In this document: one piece after another, positions 31,846 through 42,899 of the stretch
Numbering within the stretch: the stretch's first letter is position 1
How the letters are laid out: the number at the start of each line of letters is the position of its first letter
Assembly (NCBI GenBank): GCA_026315105.1
Contig: CM048745.1
Coordinates: 539,414,758-539,478,757, forward strand
Source: Locusta migratoria
Lineage: Eukaryota > Arthropoda > Insecta > Orthoptera > Acrididae
Length of the DNA stretch: 64,000 nucleotides
Direction: 5' to 3'
Program-made: the position numbers and the translations under genes
The notes under the pieces: model-generated
Database searches by the model: none
Told to the model about the DNA's origin: nothing
What the model saw: the letters and a program-made list of their open reading frames with translations, nothing else

Positions 31846-34490
31846 TATCTGAAGCAAATGCCTTTTGAGAATTAAATACTTAACTGCCTGGACTATGACT
31901 ATGACTAAATCTGCCGCAGCAATTCAAACCACTGACCGATATTAGACTCGAGGCTACGGTCTGGATTATAACCTTACCATTTCAGCATGAAAAGTAAACC
32001 GCTTGACGTCTTTGACACGTTGCGGTATAAGTTAACATGTGTACTGGAACACTGAAATACCATGTAAAAAAAGCTGGATTTATTTTTACGTTACAAATAA
32101 AATTCTCCACAGTGCTTTCCACAGAACAAGAACAACACATATTTCCTATTTTCCTAATTATTGGGCCTGCAGCATCATATATGTCGTAGTAGTGCTCCAT
32201 CCCCCTGTCTGAATAAGACGGTAAATTTCGTGAGAGCCAATATTTCCTAATTTGTGTCAACTTTTGCGGGCGATCTAATTTGTTTCAGAAAAAGTAAAAA
32301 AAGAAAGAAAAAATACAGGTTGCCTATGATCACTTACGAAGTCTTCATTGTTCAGGCTGACCTAGAAATCTAATTATTGAAGCTTAAACAGATCAAATAA
32401 GATTTTTGAACCGATATTAGGCTACCTCTCGTTCTTTGCTGTTTATGAAACTACAATAATAACAACATTAAATGTCACATTCGAAACAGAATTTGCCTGA
32501 TTAAACTTAATGAAGTGAGGACGTTAGCAGCACGTAGAAGCATATTTTATAAATTTCTCTTTGCAGCGAGAAAATTTGTTTGCGTTAATATGGTAGTAAC
32601 TGGCAGGTTAAATCCAACCAGTAGCTTCCGCAGCTATCCAATGTTTCCTTAATGCATTCTCAAGGCGTAACAACGGCGCTCCCTCTGCGCACAACGCCTG
32701 CTGACGGTGTCTCACACTGCTCCATCCCCCTGTCTGAATAAGACGGTGAATTTCGTGAGAGCCAATTGCTCTCCAGCAAGGAAACTCAGGGACATGGTAC
32801 GAAGTCACCACTTGTTATGTAGAATTTAAGTCGTGTTCTTTCTTTGTCAAGATCCTATGTTGTAACTAATAATTTGAGCTCTGTTCAACTGAAATTTTTC
32901 ATACATCCTGCCCCAACCGCCGTCGCCAATATCTGGAAACTATTTATAGTCGAAATATTCCTCTGCTTGATATATAGTCATCACATATGTATTTCACAAC
33001 TCCGCATGATAAAAAGCTAAGGCTGTAATAAATTAATACTTGTTTGAACATCATGACTTACCCAGTCAGTTACAGAGGAACTGCATTTTAACTTTGTTTC
33101 TTAGCTATAAGGTGTATATTGACAATGCTCACATCAAAGAGTATTAGCAGGAAAAGATACTAAGTAAGAGTTACTGCGGGTAGTATCCAAGACGTGTATT
33201 TGTAGTCTGGTCCTCTGATACTGAGGAAACGAGCCACATCAACACAGAAATTAGTTGTAACTTCTTCACACAATGACTACTGATCATACACAGAAATGGA
33301 AAGCTACAACAATACATGTGTGTTCGCGAAATTAAAAACTACCTTCATTTGAAGAAAAGTTATGGAAACGAAACATTTCTGTCGTTAAAAAAACTAAGAC
33401 GATCTTGATAACAATCTAGTAACACTATATGAGAATTCGAGACTTTCTAGGTGTAACTTTCTTTAAAACATCAGCATCATCGTATGTTGTTGAAATATTA
33501 TTCACATAAATAACTACTGTACAGTACGCACAAGAGTCTGAAAGTCACATGGGAATTAAAGAGATGGATTACCTTCTTTAAATAGAAGTGGACTTTAGCC
33601 ACATTAGAATCCGGTTGATGATGGTATTTCTGTATTCAGTGCGAATAAAACTTTGAAAACAACAGTTAAAATAGGATCACATCCTAGGAATTATGTAGGA
33701 ATAATTTCTGTGAAATATCCGTTATTGTACGTTTCTCCTATAACCTCAAAACAAAATTGCTATTCTCCTTAGTATCTGTATCGTTGAGACACGCTTGCCA
33801 CCCCACCTCGACAATATCTGTGGTTCATGTGGGTAGGGCGGCCAGTAGGAACGACGAAATACCGTGTCGTCTGGAGAATAAAATACGGCTACTTATCCAT
33901 CAGGACTATTAACAGCTATACCACGGGAAAAATCAGCGTAACGACTTCAGTGTTCCCAACTTGTAGCTAAATGCACGGAAGTGTTTCTGTATTTATTTCG
34001 GAATGACCGATGATGTTAAGGAGGGACTGTTATTTTAAACTGATATGAACTGCGCGACTTGTTCCTTGAATTTTCTATAACGTCTAGGAGTTTGGAGAAT
34101 TGTAGTAATCGTGGTGTTTACGATTTCCCTTCGTCTAATGCCATTATGATATTTATGGGCTCAACAACTAGTTAATAGCCACTAACGTTTGACATTTCCT
34201 TGTGACGATAATTTGAAGTCAGTGCTGGTTCTGTGGGAGATCAAGAGGTCGTCCACAGGAAAAACGCTGATTTCTGGCCGATTCCTTTCCGAAGATGAAC
34301 AGAGTTGTAAACCATCACATGAGACCAGTGATTGCCAGGATTATATGGAAGACTTCGCAGACTGTCATCCTGGTTCAATAAGAAAGAGGAACATACAAAT
34401 GAAGGCTTTCCCTGCGTATGGCGTATTTCGTCAGGAACATACAAGGTGTGTCAGGAACGTTTGGCGAATGGTCCCATATTTTACAAATCG
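31846..34490. other. Long unannotated stretch with a 49-bp direct repeat
   Basis: A 49-bp segment (CTCCATCCCCCTGTCTGAAT...GTGAGAGCCAAT) occurs at 32194-32242 and again at 32718-32766 with one difference. The rest is AT-rich with no recognised motif. Confidence 0.4.
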
Positions 34491-34550
34491 CACCGGGCGC
34501 TGATAACCTCGCTGTTGAGCGCCCTAAAACGCCAATCATCATCATCATCA
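34491..34550 (+). mobile_element. Severely truncated SINE of a third family
   Basis: Sixty bases: GGGCGCTGATAACCTCGCTG, then TTGAGCGCCCTAAAAC and a (TCA)n tail. Flanked by ACAAATCG (34483-34490 and 34551-34558). The hairpin GGGCGCT/AGCGCCC corresponds in position to GGGACT/AGTCCC of the main SINE. Confidence 0.65.
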
Positions 34551-34558
34551 ACAAATCG

Positions 34559-35271
34559 TACTGGTGAGGATGAGGTGCTCACGCATATACTGGGTGATCA
34601 AAAAGTCAGTATAAATTTGAAAATTTAATAAATCACGGAATAATGTTGATAGAGGGGTAAAAATTGACACACATGCTTGGAATTACATGGGTTTTATTAG
34701 GAAAAACATTAATGAGTCGCAGCAGATGACAAGCTCTCACTAATAAACTCCTTCCAGCTCATAGGTTTTACTCCCGATTAATCTGGTGCTGAATATTTCG
34801 GCAACTGTAATACAGTTGTTTAAACAAGACTGGCATTCAAGTGAATTTTCCGATCGGAACTGATAGTGCCTCACCATAATTTCGGACATGCTTTACACTG
34901 GTGTTCACAACATTATTCCTCGACTATAGCTATTGATGACGAATGATAGTGAAAAATTTCAGCTTTTCCTGTAAGGAACATCATCTTTGCTATGTCTTAA
35001 TTTGTTATTTTAATTATTGCTTTTCTGACATTTATACTGACTCAATGTGCGAATTCGTGTCGTCGCAACAAGGATCGCAAAATGGAGCAATGCATTACTG
35101 TCAATTTTTGTTTCAAATTACGGAAAATAGCGACGGAGACCAATGGGATGTTATAGGAAGTGTACTGTGTTTAAACAGTAAGTAAAAACGATTTCGACAT
35201 TTTGAAACATTCTGATCGTTTAGAGGAGGGGCGTTGACATAAATTCAACGGCGAACTTGAAGATTCCTTTC
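34559..35271. other. Unannotated stretch
   Basis: An 80-codon frame at 34943-35185 ending in a GTAAGTA-like sequence shows no family motif; I do not call it an exon. Confidence 0.3.
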
Positions 35272-35343
35272 TGTACTGGGATTCGAAACCGGATTTCCCG
35301 CTTCGGGTCAGCGGTCGCCTTAACAATTGGGTTCTCCAGGCAC
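35272..35343 (-). repeat. tRNA-like sequence
   Basis: On the minus strand: TTGTTAAGGCGACCG (box A region), stem CCGCT/AGCGG, and GGTTTCGAATCCCAG (box B). The base before the anticodon is not U, so it is not a functional tRNA; probably a SINE head. Confidence 0.4.
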
Positions 35344-35531
35344 CCTTCCCTTTCAACCCAAATTCTCAACCTGTAGCCCCCTTCCCATTGATTCCTCTTG
35401 CTTTCAGCCTATACTGAGTTCCCACAAGGGATCGAGCGTTTGGAAGCGTCCGCATTGAAATTGTCAACTGCATGTAGGTGGCATATTTTATAATTATGAT
35501 ATGATGTCCTAACATGTCCAGAGAACAGACA

Positions 35532-35734
35532 AAATGTTCAAATGTTTGTAATCCTATGGGACCAAACTACGTTGGTCATCAGTCCCTAGTCTTACAAACT
35601 ACTTAAACTAAGTTAAACTAACCTACGGACAACACACACACATCCATGTCCGAGTGAGGATTTGAACTTCCGACGCGGAGGCCGCCCGATCCGTAACGTG
35701 GTCATCCAGACCGCTCGGCTAATCCCGCGCGGCT
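35532..35734 (-). mobile_element. SINE, diverged subfamily
   Basis: Full-length; head ends GCCGCGCGGGATTAGCCG on the minus strand and box B is AGTTCAAATCC. Exact 12-bp duplication AGAGAACAGACA (35520-35531 and 35735-35746). Confidence 0.92.
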
Positions 35735-35746
35735 AGAGAACAGACA

Positions 35747-36639
35747 CTGCGTCAATAATTTTAATAGTAAGGAAAAAGTCTGTGTTAGAGTGGTTGCTGA
35801 GATTTAAGAACGTGTGATCTCAGTGCCTCGACGATTCCACAAGAAGCGCTTGCTAACAGTTTTCAACAGCTGTACAACCGACGTCAGAAGTGTATTGTAG
35901 CCAATGACGATTACTTTGGAGGTCAGTAAGAGTATTTTATTTGTAACTTTTGTTCCCTATATTTTCTGAAACCATTCACCGAAATTTTCAGACGCACCTC
36001 GTATGTGTATTTTGAAGGCTGTAGTAGCTTGCGAGAAATAGTGTATACAACTAATCAGTATTGGACGATAAAACGATTTCAAATAACTGTAACGTATATA
36101 AAGTAGCTTATTCCACGTACTGCAGACGTATCTACAAATTATTGCTTATTTCTCAGGCTTTCATCAAAATTAGTTCAAAAAAATTATATTATCAATATGA
36201 GAGTGTTTCTTTGTGTAGTAATTTCCATCAACGATCTTGTACTTCGGAAAAACTTGAGAAAATCAAAATAAGTTTTATTTTCCATTTTGCCGCACACAAT
36301 TTCCAAAGGAGGAACATGTCCCATTCCCTCCCCCTCGAAGAGAAAAAAAAGATAAAAAATGGAATAAAAAAAAATTTAAAAATAATCGGAGGTTGCTAGT
36401 ACACTTTCGCGTAAAACGCAGAGATTACAGAAATATATGAAAAGATATATTATTTAATCAAAACTGATACTGCAAGCGTAAAACATTAATCTCGATTATG
36501 TATTGTTTGAAGTTGGCCCGTTCCCGATACTGCAAGGGCTCGTTTGTTGTCATTTGAAACACAGTTATCTGCAACCAGACTGAAGCATAAAGCCCTGGTC
36601 AGTTTTACACGCGTGTGCACAAAGCTGTGACGTATTTGT
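35747..36639. other. Unannotated stretch
   Basis: A 112-codon frame at 36061-36399 is rich in K, I and S and looks like AT-rich chance sequence. Confidence 0.3.
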
Positions 36640-36910
36640 TGCCCCGGGCGGGGGCAGAAATTTTGCAGCGATACTATGGCGTTTCGAGTGTTATCCGTGG
36701 CGGCAAAGAGCATGCATTACGCGCCGCGAGACCAGATGACGGATGCTGCGCGAGGAACAAATGCGGCCGCGGGCAAATGTTTGCTTTCAGCGCTAACGCC
36801 AATGCTGCGCCGTCCGCGGCCAGCGCTTTGTTCCAGGGGCACAGCAGTTCCAGCATGTCTCGCCGTTCTGTTTCCAGCAGCGCGCCGATCTAACGGAACG
36901 TTGCACACGT
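36640..36910. other. GC- and CpG-rich patch
   Basis: CCCCGGGCGGGGGC, GCGGCCGCGGGC and GCGCCGTCCGCGGCC blocks give open frames in four phases at once, which points to composition rather than coding. A CpG-island promoter is possible. Confidence 0.3.
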
Positions 36911-37273
36911 GCCCTGACGCGCTCAGTTTGAGCCTCGTTGTACATTATAGTGTCTGCATGACGGCGTATCTCTTGATGACCTGAAGGCCAGAACAAACAT
37001 TTTATCTTGTGTGACTTCCTTTCTACCTGACAAACTGCACTGACAAGCCAGGACATTATGAGAACACCTGCCTACTATCGATATACAAAACCCCTACAGG
37101 CGATAGCACCATCAGCTGACGATAAATGACTGCTGCAATGCTCAAAACAATTTGAGGATCTTCGAAAAACTTACGAGTATGCTGCCAGGTATCAAAATCG
37201 ACGACGGCCGATATTTCGGCAGGACACCACCTTGCCATTTTCAAGGCGAAACTGCAGTGAGGAAGCAGTGTAC

Positions 37274-37440
37274 GTCGGCCGCGGTGGCCGAGCGCTCTCC
37301 GGCGCGCCAGTCACGGTCCGCACGGCCACTACGGTCGGGGGTGCCGTCCTTAGTCTGAGCTAGTTCATAAGTAGTTTGTGAGTTTAGGGACTGCTGACCC
37401 CGTAGTTAAGTCCCTTAAGCTATACAAACATTTGAACATT
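37274..37440 (+). mobile_element. SINE with box B deleted
   Basis: The head (GCCGCGGTGGCCGAGCG) is followed by GTCGGGGGT joined directly to GCCGTCCTTAG, so the rest of box B and the start of the linker are missing. Duplication GAAGCAGTGTAC versus GAAGCAATCTAC (37262-37273 and 37441-37452). Confidence 0.85.
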
Positions 37441-37619
37441 GAAGCAATCTACACCGATCTTTAAAACCTCGGTTTTCAATGAGTAAACAGGAAAGACAAC
37501 ACACACCGAGAAAGCAAGCACACAGCGCCGAGACGACCAAAGATAAAACCGGTCAGAATAACGATAATAAATATCGGTTCTCTACGGATGAGGTCGGATT
37601 AGTTTTGTCAAATCAAATT

Positions 37620-37755
37620 CAAACTACTTATGAACTAGCTACTACTAAGGATGGCACAAATATCCATGCCCGAGGGGGTATCGAACCCCCGACCATAGTG
37701 GCCGTGCAGACCGTGACTGGCGCGCCTCAGTCCCCTCGGCCACCGCGGCCGGCCC
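37620..37755 (-). mobile_element. SINE lacking its 3' end
   Basis: Intact head and linker; the copy stops at TAGTTCATAAGTAGTTTG and lacks the hairpin and the AAACATTTGAA end. Lies at the centre of the palindrome, where the loss may be connected with the inversion. Confidence 0.88.
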
Positions 37756-38310
37756 GCTTGGGATCCTGCTCTCTCACTTGTCAAAAAACAGAGGGACAAA
37801 ACTTATCCGGCCTCATCCGTCGAGAACATGTTTATCATCGATATTCTGCTCTTGTCTTTATTGTTAACTCATTGAAAACCGAGGTTTTAAAGATCGTCGT
37901 ACATTGTTTCCTCACTGCAGTTTCGCCTTGAAAATGGCAGTGTGGTCTCCTGCCGAAATATCGGCCGTCGTCGATTTTGATACCTGGCAGCATACCCGTA
38001 AGTCTTTCGTTGTTATTTGCGAAGAGAAATTAAGGAATCACAATTAGGGGATCATTTGAGATATCTAGGTTTTGGGTATTGTCATAGGCGGAATGAGCTC
38101 AAATGGTTCAACGTCTTAATGTCGGTTATACGGAATGAAGCCAAGAACATTATGACAACCGAGCTAGTACTAATAACATAAAGTTCCTGCAGGGTTGGTG
38201 TTGAGTCGTGTTGAGTCGTGTTTACCTAACGAATGACACAAGCAGTTCGGTTGAGATAGTGTAGTGAGCAGATAGTGGAACTGTCCCGTACTGTCCGTCT
38301 GGTGCTGGGA

Positions 38311-38465
38311 CGCGCCAGCATCTGTAGGCGAAGCCCCTTCTTCATACTGGGCGGAGCGCGAGGTGAACAAAAAGGTACCGAGACTGCGGGTGCCTCCGGC
38401 GGCCGAAGTATCGTAGAGCGATTTATCGCGTCTTCTTGTAGTGGCGGGGCGACTTGCGTGAATCG
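38311..38465 (+). repeat. GC-rich dispersed repeat, copy 2
   Basis: Partner of the copy at 31.69 kb, same orientation, 6.6 kb away. The conserved core GTAGAGCGATTTATCGCGTC is unchanged. Confidence 0.65.
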
Positions 38466-38869
38466 CCGGGGCTGTAGCGAATAGCGACGCTACAAAAAGT
38501 TGTTACCCAAATTGATCCCCTTGTCAGGGAAGCTGTAACTTAGAGAGGCATCAAAGACAAATGGCGAGACCACAGCACGTGCCTACACCAGTCTTCGGAC
38601 AGAGAAAGAGAGAGCAGCGCAAATAACTCTTTATTTATGAATACAGATTCCAATTCCAAATCAAAATCCGAGCAAACTGATGACGAATACAGGCTGATAA
38701 ATTATTAATAATCGTACAGACTTCATTCGGTCATTAATACCACTAAATTTATCCAGGTCCACAGACTAACAATTTATTACCTACGTAGAGGAGTGTCAGT
38801 TTGAGGACGCAAGATAATTTTTGCATTCCCAATTTGATATATATCTAGTTCGGTTTCCTGGCCGTTATT
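38466..38869. other. Unannotated stretch
   Basis: Nothing recognised. Confidence 0.3.
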
Positions 38870-39840
38870 TCTACATCTACATCGATACTCTGCAAATCAC
38901 ATTTAAGTGCCTGGCAGAGGGTTCATTAACCACATTCATAACCTTTCTCTACTGTTCCATTCCCTAATAGCGCGCGAGAAGAACGAACACCTAAATGGTT
39001 CCGTTTTCGATCTGATTTCTCTTATTTTATTGGGATGGACATGTCTCCCTATGTAGGTCCGTGGTAGCATAATATTTTCACATTCAGAAGTAAAAGTCGG
39101 TGATGGAAATTTCGTAAATAGATCTCGCCGCAACGAATAACGTCTTTATTTCAATGATTTCCACCTCAAATCGTGCAATATTTCCGTGACGCTTTCCCCC
39201 CTTTAACGTGATAAAACAAAACGAGTTGCCCTTCTCTGAACCTTCTCAATGTCTTCCGTCAGTCCCGCCTGGTGAGGGTCCCACAATGGGCTACAGAACT
39301 CCAAGAGAGGACGCACAAGTGTGATGTAGGCGGTCTCTTTGGTGGAGCTGTTGCATATTCCTAGCGTTCTGGCAAAACGTCCTTTGGTTCGCCTTCCCCA
39401 CAACATTTTCTATGTGTTCACTCCAGTCTAAGCTCTTCGTAATTGTAGCTCCTAGGTATTTGGTAAAATTTACGACCTTAAGGTTTGACTGATTTATCTG
39501 ATTTATCGTGGAATTGAAGTTTAGCGGATTTCTTTTAGTGGTCATGTGTATAGCTTCACACTTTTCATTATTTGCCAATTTTAGCACCATGTAGAAATTT
39601 TGTCGAAATCGCTTTGCAGTTGGTTTTGATCCTCTGTTGACTTCACTAACCTATAAACGACAGCATCATTCGCGAACAGTCTAAGGGAGCTATTCAGATT
39701 GTCTCCAAAATCGTTTATAATCACAAGGAAGCGTAGGGGACCTATAACGCTTCCCTGGGGAACGCCAGATATTAACTTCTGTTTTAATCGATTACTTACC
39801 GTCAATTACAACGAACTGTGTCCTTTCTGATAGGAAGTCG
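38870..39840 (-). pseudogene. CR1/Jockey-type LINE, 5'-truncated
   Basis: On the minus strand the copy enters at SERTQFVVIDGK, then shows SGVPQGSVIGPLRF, LRLFANDAVVYRL (FADD changed to FAND), NEKCEAIHMTTKRNPLNF, LVRPLLEFCSPLWDPHQAGL and QRRATRFVL, with frame breaks between blocks. It ends with the 3' untranslated part and an ATGTAGATGTAG tail. The loss of a catalytic Asp and the frame breaks make it inactive. It has the second G of the PQGS motif, which the 41-kb copy lacks. Confidence 0.88.
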
Positions 39841-40394
39841 TGAGGCGGAGGGAGACGAGTTGCCGTGGTTTGGGCATTTGCGCCAGTCAAGGGCACCCAA
39901 CCTGGAGGCCGGAACTTGGTCGCTGACGGCGGGCTGGAATGTCTGTCCCCTCCCTCTCTCTGTTAGACTGGCTACAGGGTCCTATTCACATACGGCGGAA
40001 GTGCTCAGGAGTTCGTTGGTTGTGTCCTTAAGTAGCCTGGAGAGTTTCTCTTCAGCTCCATTCCGATGCAGTTCCTAGTGCTGCGAGGACGGCGTGCTTC
40101 AGTTTTGTCGTTGATCAGCACGTGGTTCCCATCACCGTGGGAGCAGCCATCCTTAGCCATTCACGAGGGACTCGTAATACATCGTGCTTCGATGTATTCC
40201 GCTATTGCGACGGTTGTGATAGTGCTATAGCTGCATTTTCACTGACAGATGCGCGTGCTGCAAAACGATATGTAGCGGGATAGTTACCTTGGTCCGACCC
40301 CTGCTTCTGTGATCAAATGCGTAAACCATGGTCTAGCTCTATTTCATCTACGGGCTCTCCCTGAGGACTGATATTCATTATCTTTATTTGTAAA
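39841..40394. other. Unannotated stretch
   Basis: Moderately GC-rich, with an 86-codon frame that continues out of the LINE by chance. No motif. Confidence 0.3.
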
Positions 40395-40604
40395 CTAGCT
40401 GAAAACCCGGCGTTGCCCGGGTATTTATTTATTTATTCCTGCTATATTTCAGGTACGTATTCATTTATATAAGGGCTGTAAGTCTGTAAAACCTTTGGGG
40501 AATACAGTCAGTAGTAAAGAAGTAATAGATTAAAACTTGGTGCGGGAAGGGGTATTATCTATGAAAGTTCCGTTTAGGAGCTCATATCTCATGAACTACG
40601 TGTC

Positions 40605-40801
40605 GCCGGCCGCGGTGGCCGAGGGGACTGAGGCGCTCCAGTCACGGTCTGCACGGCCACTACGGTCGGGGGTTCGAATCCCCCCTCGGGCATGGATATT
40701 TGTGCCGTCCTTAGTATAAGCTAGTTCGTAGATAGTTTGTACGTTTAGGAACTGATGACCCCGTAGTTAAGTCCCATAACATATACAAACATTTGAACAT
40801 T
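40605..40801 (+). mobile_element. SINE, main family, best-preserved copy
   Basis: Closest in the window to what looks like the family consensus: box A GGTGGCCGAGGGG, box B GGTTCGAATCCCC, linker GCATGGATATTTGTGCCGTC, complete tail. It lies at the point where the Helitron halves change orientation. No clear duplication. Confidence 0.95.
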
Positions 40802-41470
40802 TAGATACGACGTCATAAACATTGTGATGTGCGAGAAACTGCTGCATTTTGCGACAATACTGCTCATTTTCTCCTAAACCATTGGACCGATTTCAAGCAA
40901 ATTTGGCAAACACATTCCTTACCGTGAGGTAACAATTGCTGCATGGTTAATAATTACATACGGTACGTGGTTAAAAAGATATTACTTCATAACCAATAGA
41001 AATCGCAAAAAATGCTATATAATACGGCGAGACTTTCGAAAAACACTGTATGAGAATGATAGTACTTAGCGAATCACAACAAACTTTAAACATAATTTCA
41101 TACCTTTATTAAACTTTTTCTCGCTGGCAACCATAGTAAAATGATGAAAGGAAAAACGTTTATCGCTTACTACTTTTCCGCTGTTCATGGACTAAAACTG
41201 CGGCATTTGGTATGACGTTACAATTTATAATTTCTACACTACAAGTTGTAGCCGCAGGAAATTGTACAAACAGTATACACGCATATAGTTGAGTGTACCC
41301 TCTAAATTGTATCACAGTACGACACGTAGTTCTTGAGATATGAGCACATAAACAGTAATGTTCATGGAGAACCGCCCCATTACGTACCAAGTGTTAATCT
41401 ATTACTTCTTTACTACTAATTGTGTTCCTAAGAGATTTTACTGACATACAGCTCTTATACAAATTAATAT

Positions 41471-42703
41471 CCTGTATTCAAATATTATGAATTATCTCGA
41501 ACAGAATGATCTATTGGCCCAAGGTCAACATGGATTTAAAAAATATCGTTCATGCGAAACACAACTAGCTCTTTATTCACACGAAGTGATGTGTGCTATC
41601 GACAAGGATTCGCAAATTGATTCCGTTTTCCTTGATTTCCAGAAGGCTTTTGACACCGTACCTCACAAACGGCTTTTAATCAAATTAAGTGGTTACGGTG
41701 TATCGCCCCAAATTTGCGACTGGATAGGGGATTTCCTCTCAGAGAGGACACAGTTCGTAGTAATCGATGGTAAGGCATCGACTAAAACAGAGGTGATATC
41801 GGGCGTTCCACAGAGTAGTGTTATTAGTCCTCTGCTGTTCCTTATTCACATAAACGATTTAGGGGAAATTTTAAGTAGCTCTCTTAGGTTGTTTGCAGAT
41901 GACGCCGTCATTTACCGTCTAGTAAAATCATCTGGAGATCAACAACAACTGCAGAACGATTTGAATAAAATATCTGTATGGTGTAAGAATTGGCAATTGA
42001 CTCTAAATAATGAGAAGTGTGAAGTCTTTCACATGAGTACGAAAAGAAATCCGTTAAACTTTGTTTAAATGTTAAATAAAGCAAATGTACAGGCCTAAAA
42101 TCCACAAAATACCGAGGAGTTACTATTACTTCAGACTTAAATTGGATAGAACACGTAGATAGTGTCGTGGGAAAGGCGAACCAGAGACTGCGTTTTATTG
42201 GCAGAACCCTTAAAAGATGCAACAGAATTACTGAAGAAACTGCGTACATTACGCTTGTTCGTCCTTTTATGGAGTATTGCAGCCCAGTGTGGGATCCTTA
42301 TCAGGTGGGTTTAACGGAGGACATCGAAAGAGTCCAAAGAAGGGCAGTTCTTTTCGTATTGTCACCTTGCAGGAGAGACAGAGTTACGGAAATGATACAG
42401 GATCTGGGATGGGAATCATTACAACAACGGCGCTTATCGCTACGGCGAGGGCTACTTGCGAAACTCCAATCGCCAACATTCTCCTCCGAATGCGAAAATA
42501 TATTGCTGACTCCCACTTACATAGGTAGAAATGAATAAAATACGAGAAATCAGAGCCCGAACGGAGAGATTCAGGTGTTCATTCTGCCCGCGCGCTATTC
42601 GAGAATGGAATGGGAGATAAAATAGTATAACGGTGGTTCGATGAACCCTCTGCCAGGCACTTAAATGTGATTTGCAGAGTATCCCGTGTAGATGTAGATG
42701 TAG
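41471..42703 (+). pseudogene. CR1/Jockey-type LINE with half of the RT domain
   Basis: The reading frame 41487-42068 (193 aa) enters at NYLEQNDLLAQGQHGF and carries FLDFQKAFDTVPHKRL (motif A, about residue 50), SGVPQSSVISPLLFLIHINDL (motif B, with S for the usual second G) and LRLFADDAVIYRL (intact FADD). A frame change near 42062 leads to 42167-42538 with the C-terminal region LVRPFMEYCSPVWDPYQ and LGWESLQQRRLSL. The 3' untranslated part ends in ATGTAGATGTAG. The 5' two-thirds, including the endonuclease, are missing, so it cannot move by itself. Confidence 0.9.
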
Positions 42704-42771
42704 AAATATATACCTGAAAAATGGCAGGAATAAATAAATAAATACCCGGGCAACGCGGGTTTTCAGCTAGT

Positions 42772-42857
42772 TCTCAGATAAAGAGGCTGGCATAGGACAG
42801 GGTAGCGTGAAGAGCTTCATCAAACCAGTTTGCGGACTGAAGATCACAACAACAACG
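42772..42857 (+). mobile_element. RTE-type LINE, 3' end only
   Basis: About 85 bp matching the last coding bases and end of the RTE copy at 53.7 kb (GCTTCATCAAACCAGT..., ACAACAACAAC). It directly abuts the Helitron 3' terminus, so the Helitron landed in or beside it. Confidence 0.7.
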
Positions 42858-42899
42858 TACCCTTTCGCTCATAAATTGGTGTACCGTAGCAGCATCGCC

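Larger units (their letters stand above)
37164..38012. mobile_element. Large palindromic element interrupted by two SINEs
   Basis: The left part (37164-37273, continuing at about 37453-37612) and the right part (37770-38012) are inverted copies, each around 250 bp once the SINEs are removed; matching landmarks are GGCCGATATTTCGGCAGG, ACTGCAGTGAGGAA, AAAACCTCGGTTTTCAATGAG and the TTTTGTC end. A short ATTTGAG lies at both sides (37150-37156 and 38054-38060), the right one after about 40 bp of extra sequence, recalling the two Penelope-like elements. The hammerhead-like boxes are degenerate here (CUUGAAAA, GGCAG/CUGCC, GAAA). Confidence 0.55.
40395..42770. mobile_element. Helitron family A structure with two outward-facing 3' ends
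   Basis: The left edge is A|CTAGCTGAAAACCCGG and the right edge CGCGGGTTTTCAGCTAG|T; the outer 60 bp are inverted copies (AATAAATAAATACCCGGGCAA on the right). Each edge is a valid Helitron 3' terminus with a GC-rich stem just inside. From about 40.80 kb to the right edge the sequence is a forward Helitron lacking its 5' end, broken by a CR1-type LINE; 40395-40604 is a reversed 3' part. Matching inverted blocks at 40476-40560 and 41366-41455 support this. A true TIR transposon is the alternative, but there is no target-site duplication. Confidence 0.6.

Noticed and set aside
34943..35185. 80-codon frame ending next to a GTAAGTA donor-like site
   Set aside because: A single donor-like site without conserved peptide or acceptor is not enough to call an exon.
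40395..42770. Interpretation as a cut-and-paste DNA transposon with 60-bp terminal inverted repeats
   Set aside because: No target-site duplication, and each end is individually a Helitron 3' terminus also seen singly at 1.46 kb.
42771..42790. Extension of the Helitron inverted repeat outward through TCTTTAT / ATAAAGA
   Set aside because: On the right side this sequence aligns with the RTE 3' end, so the similarity is coincidental.
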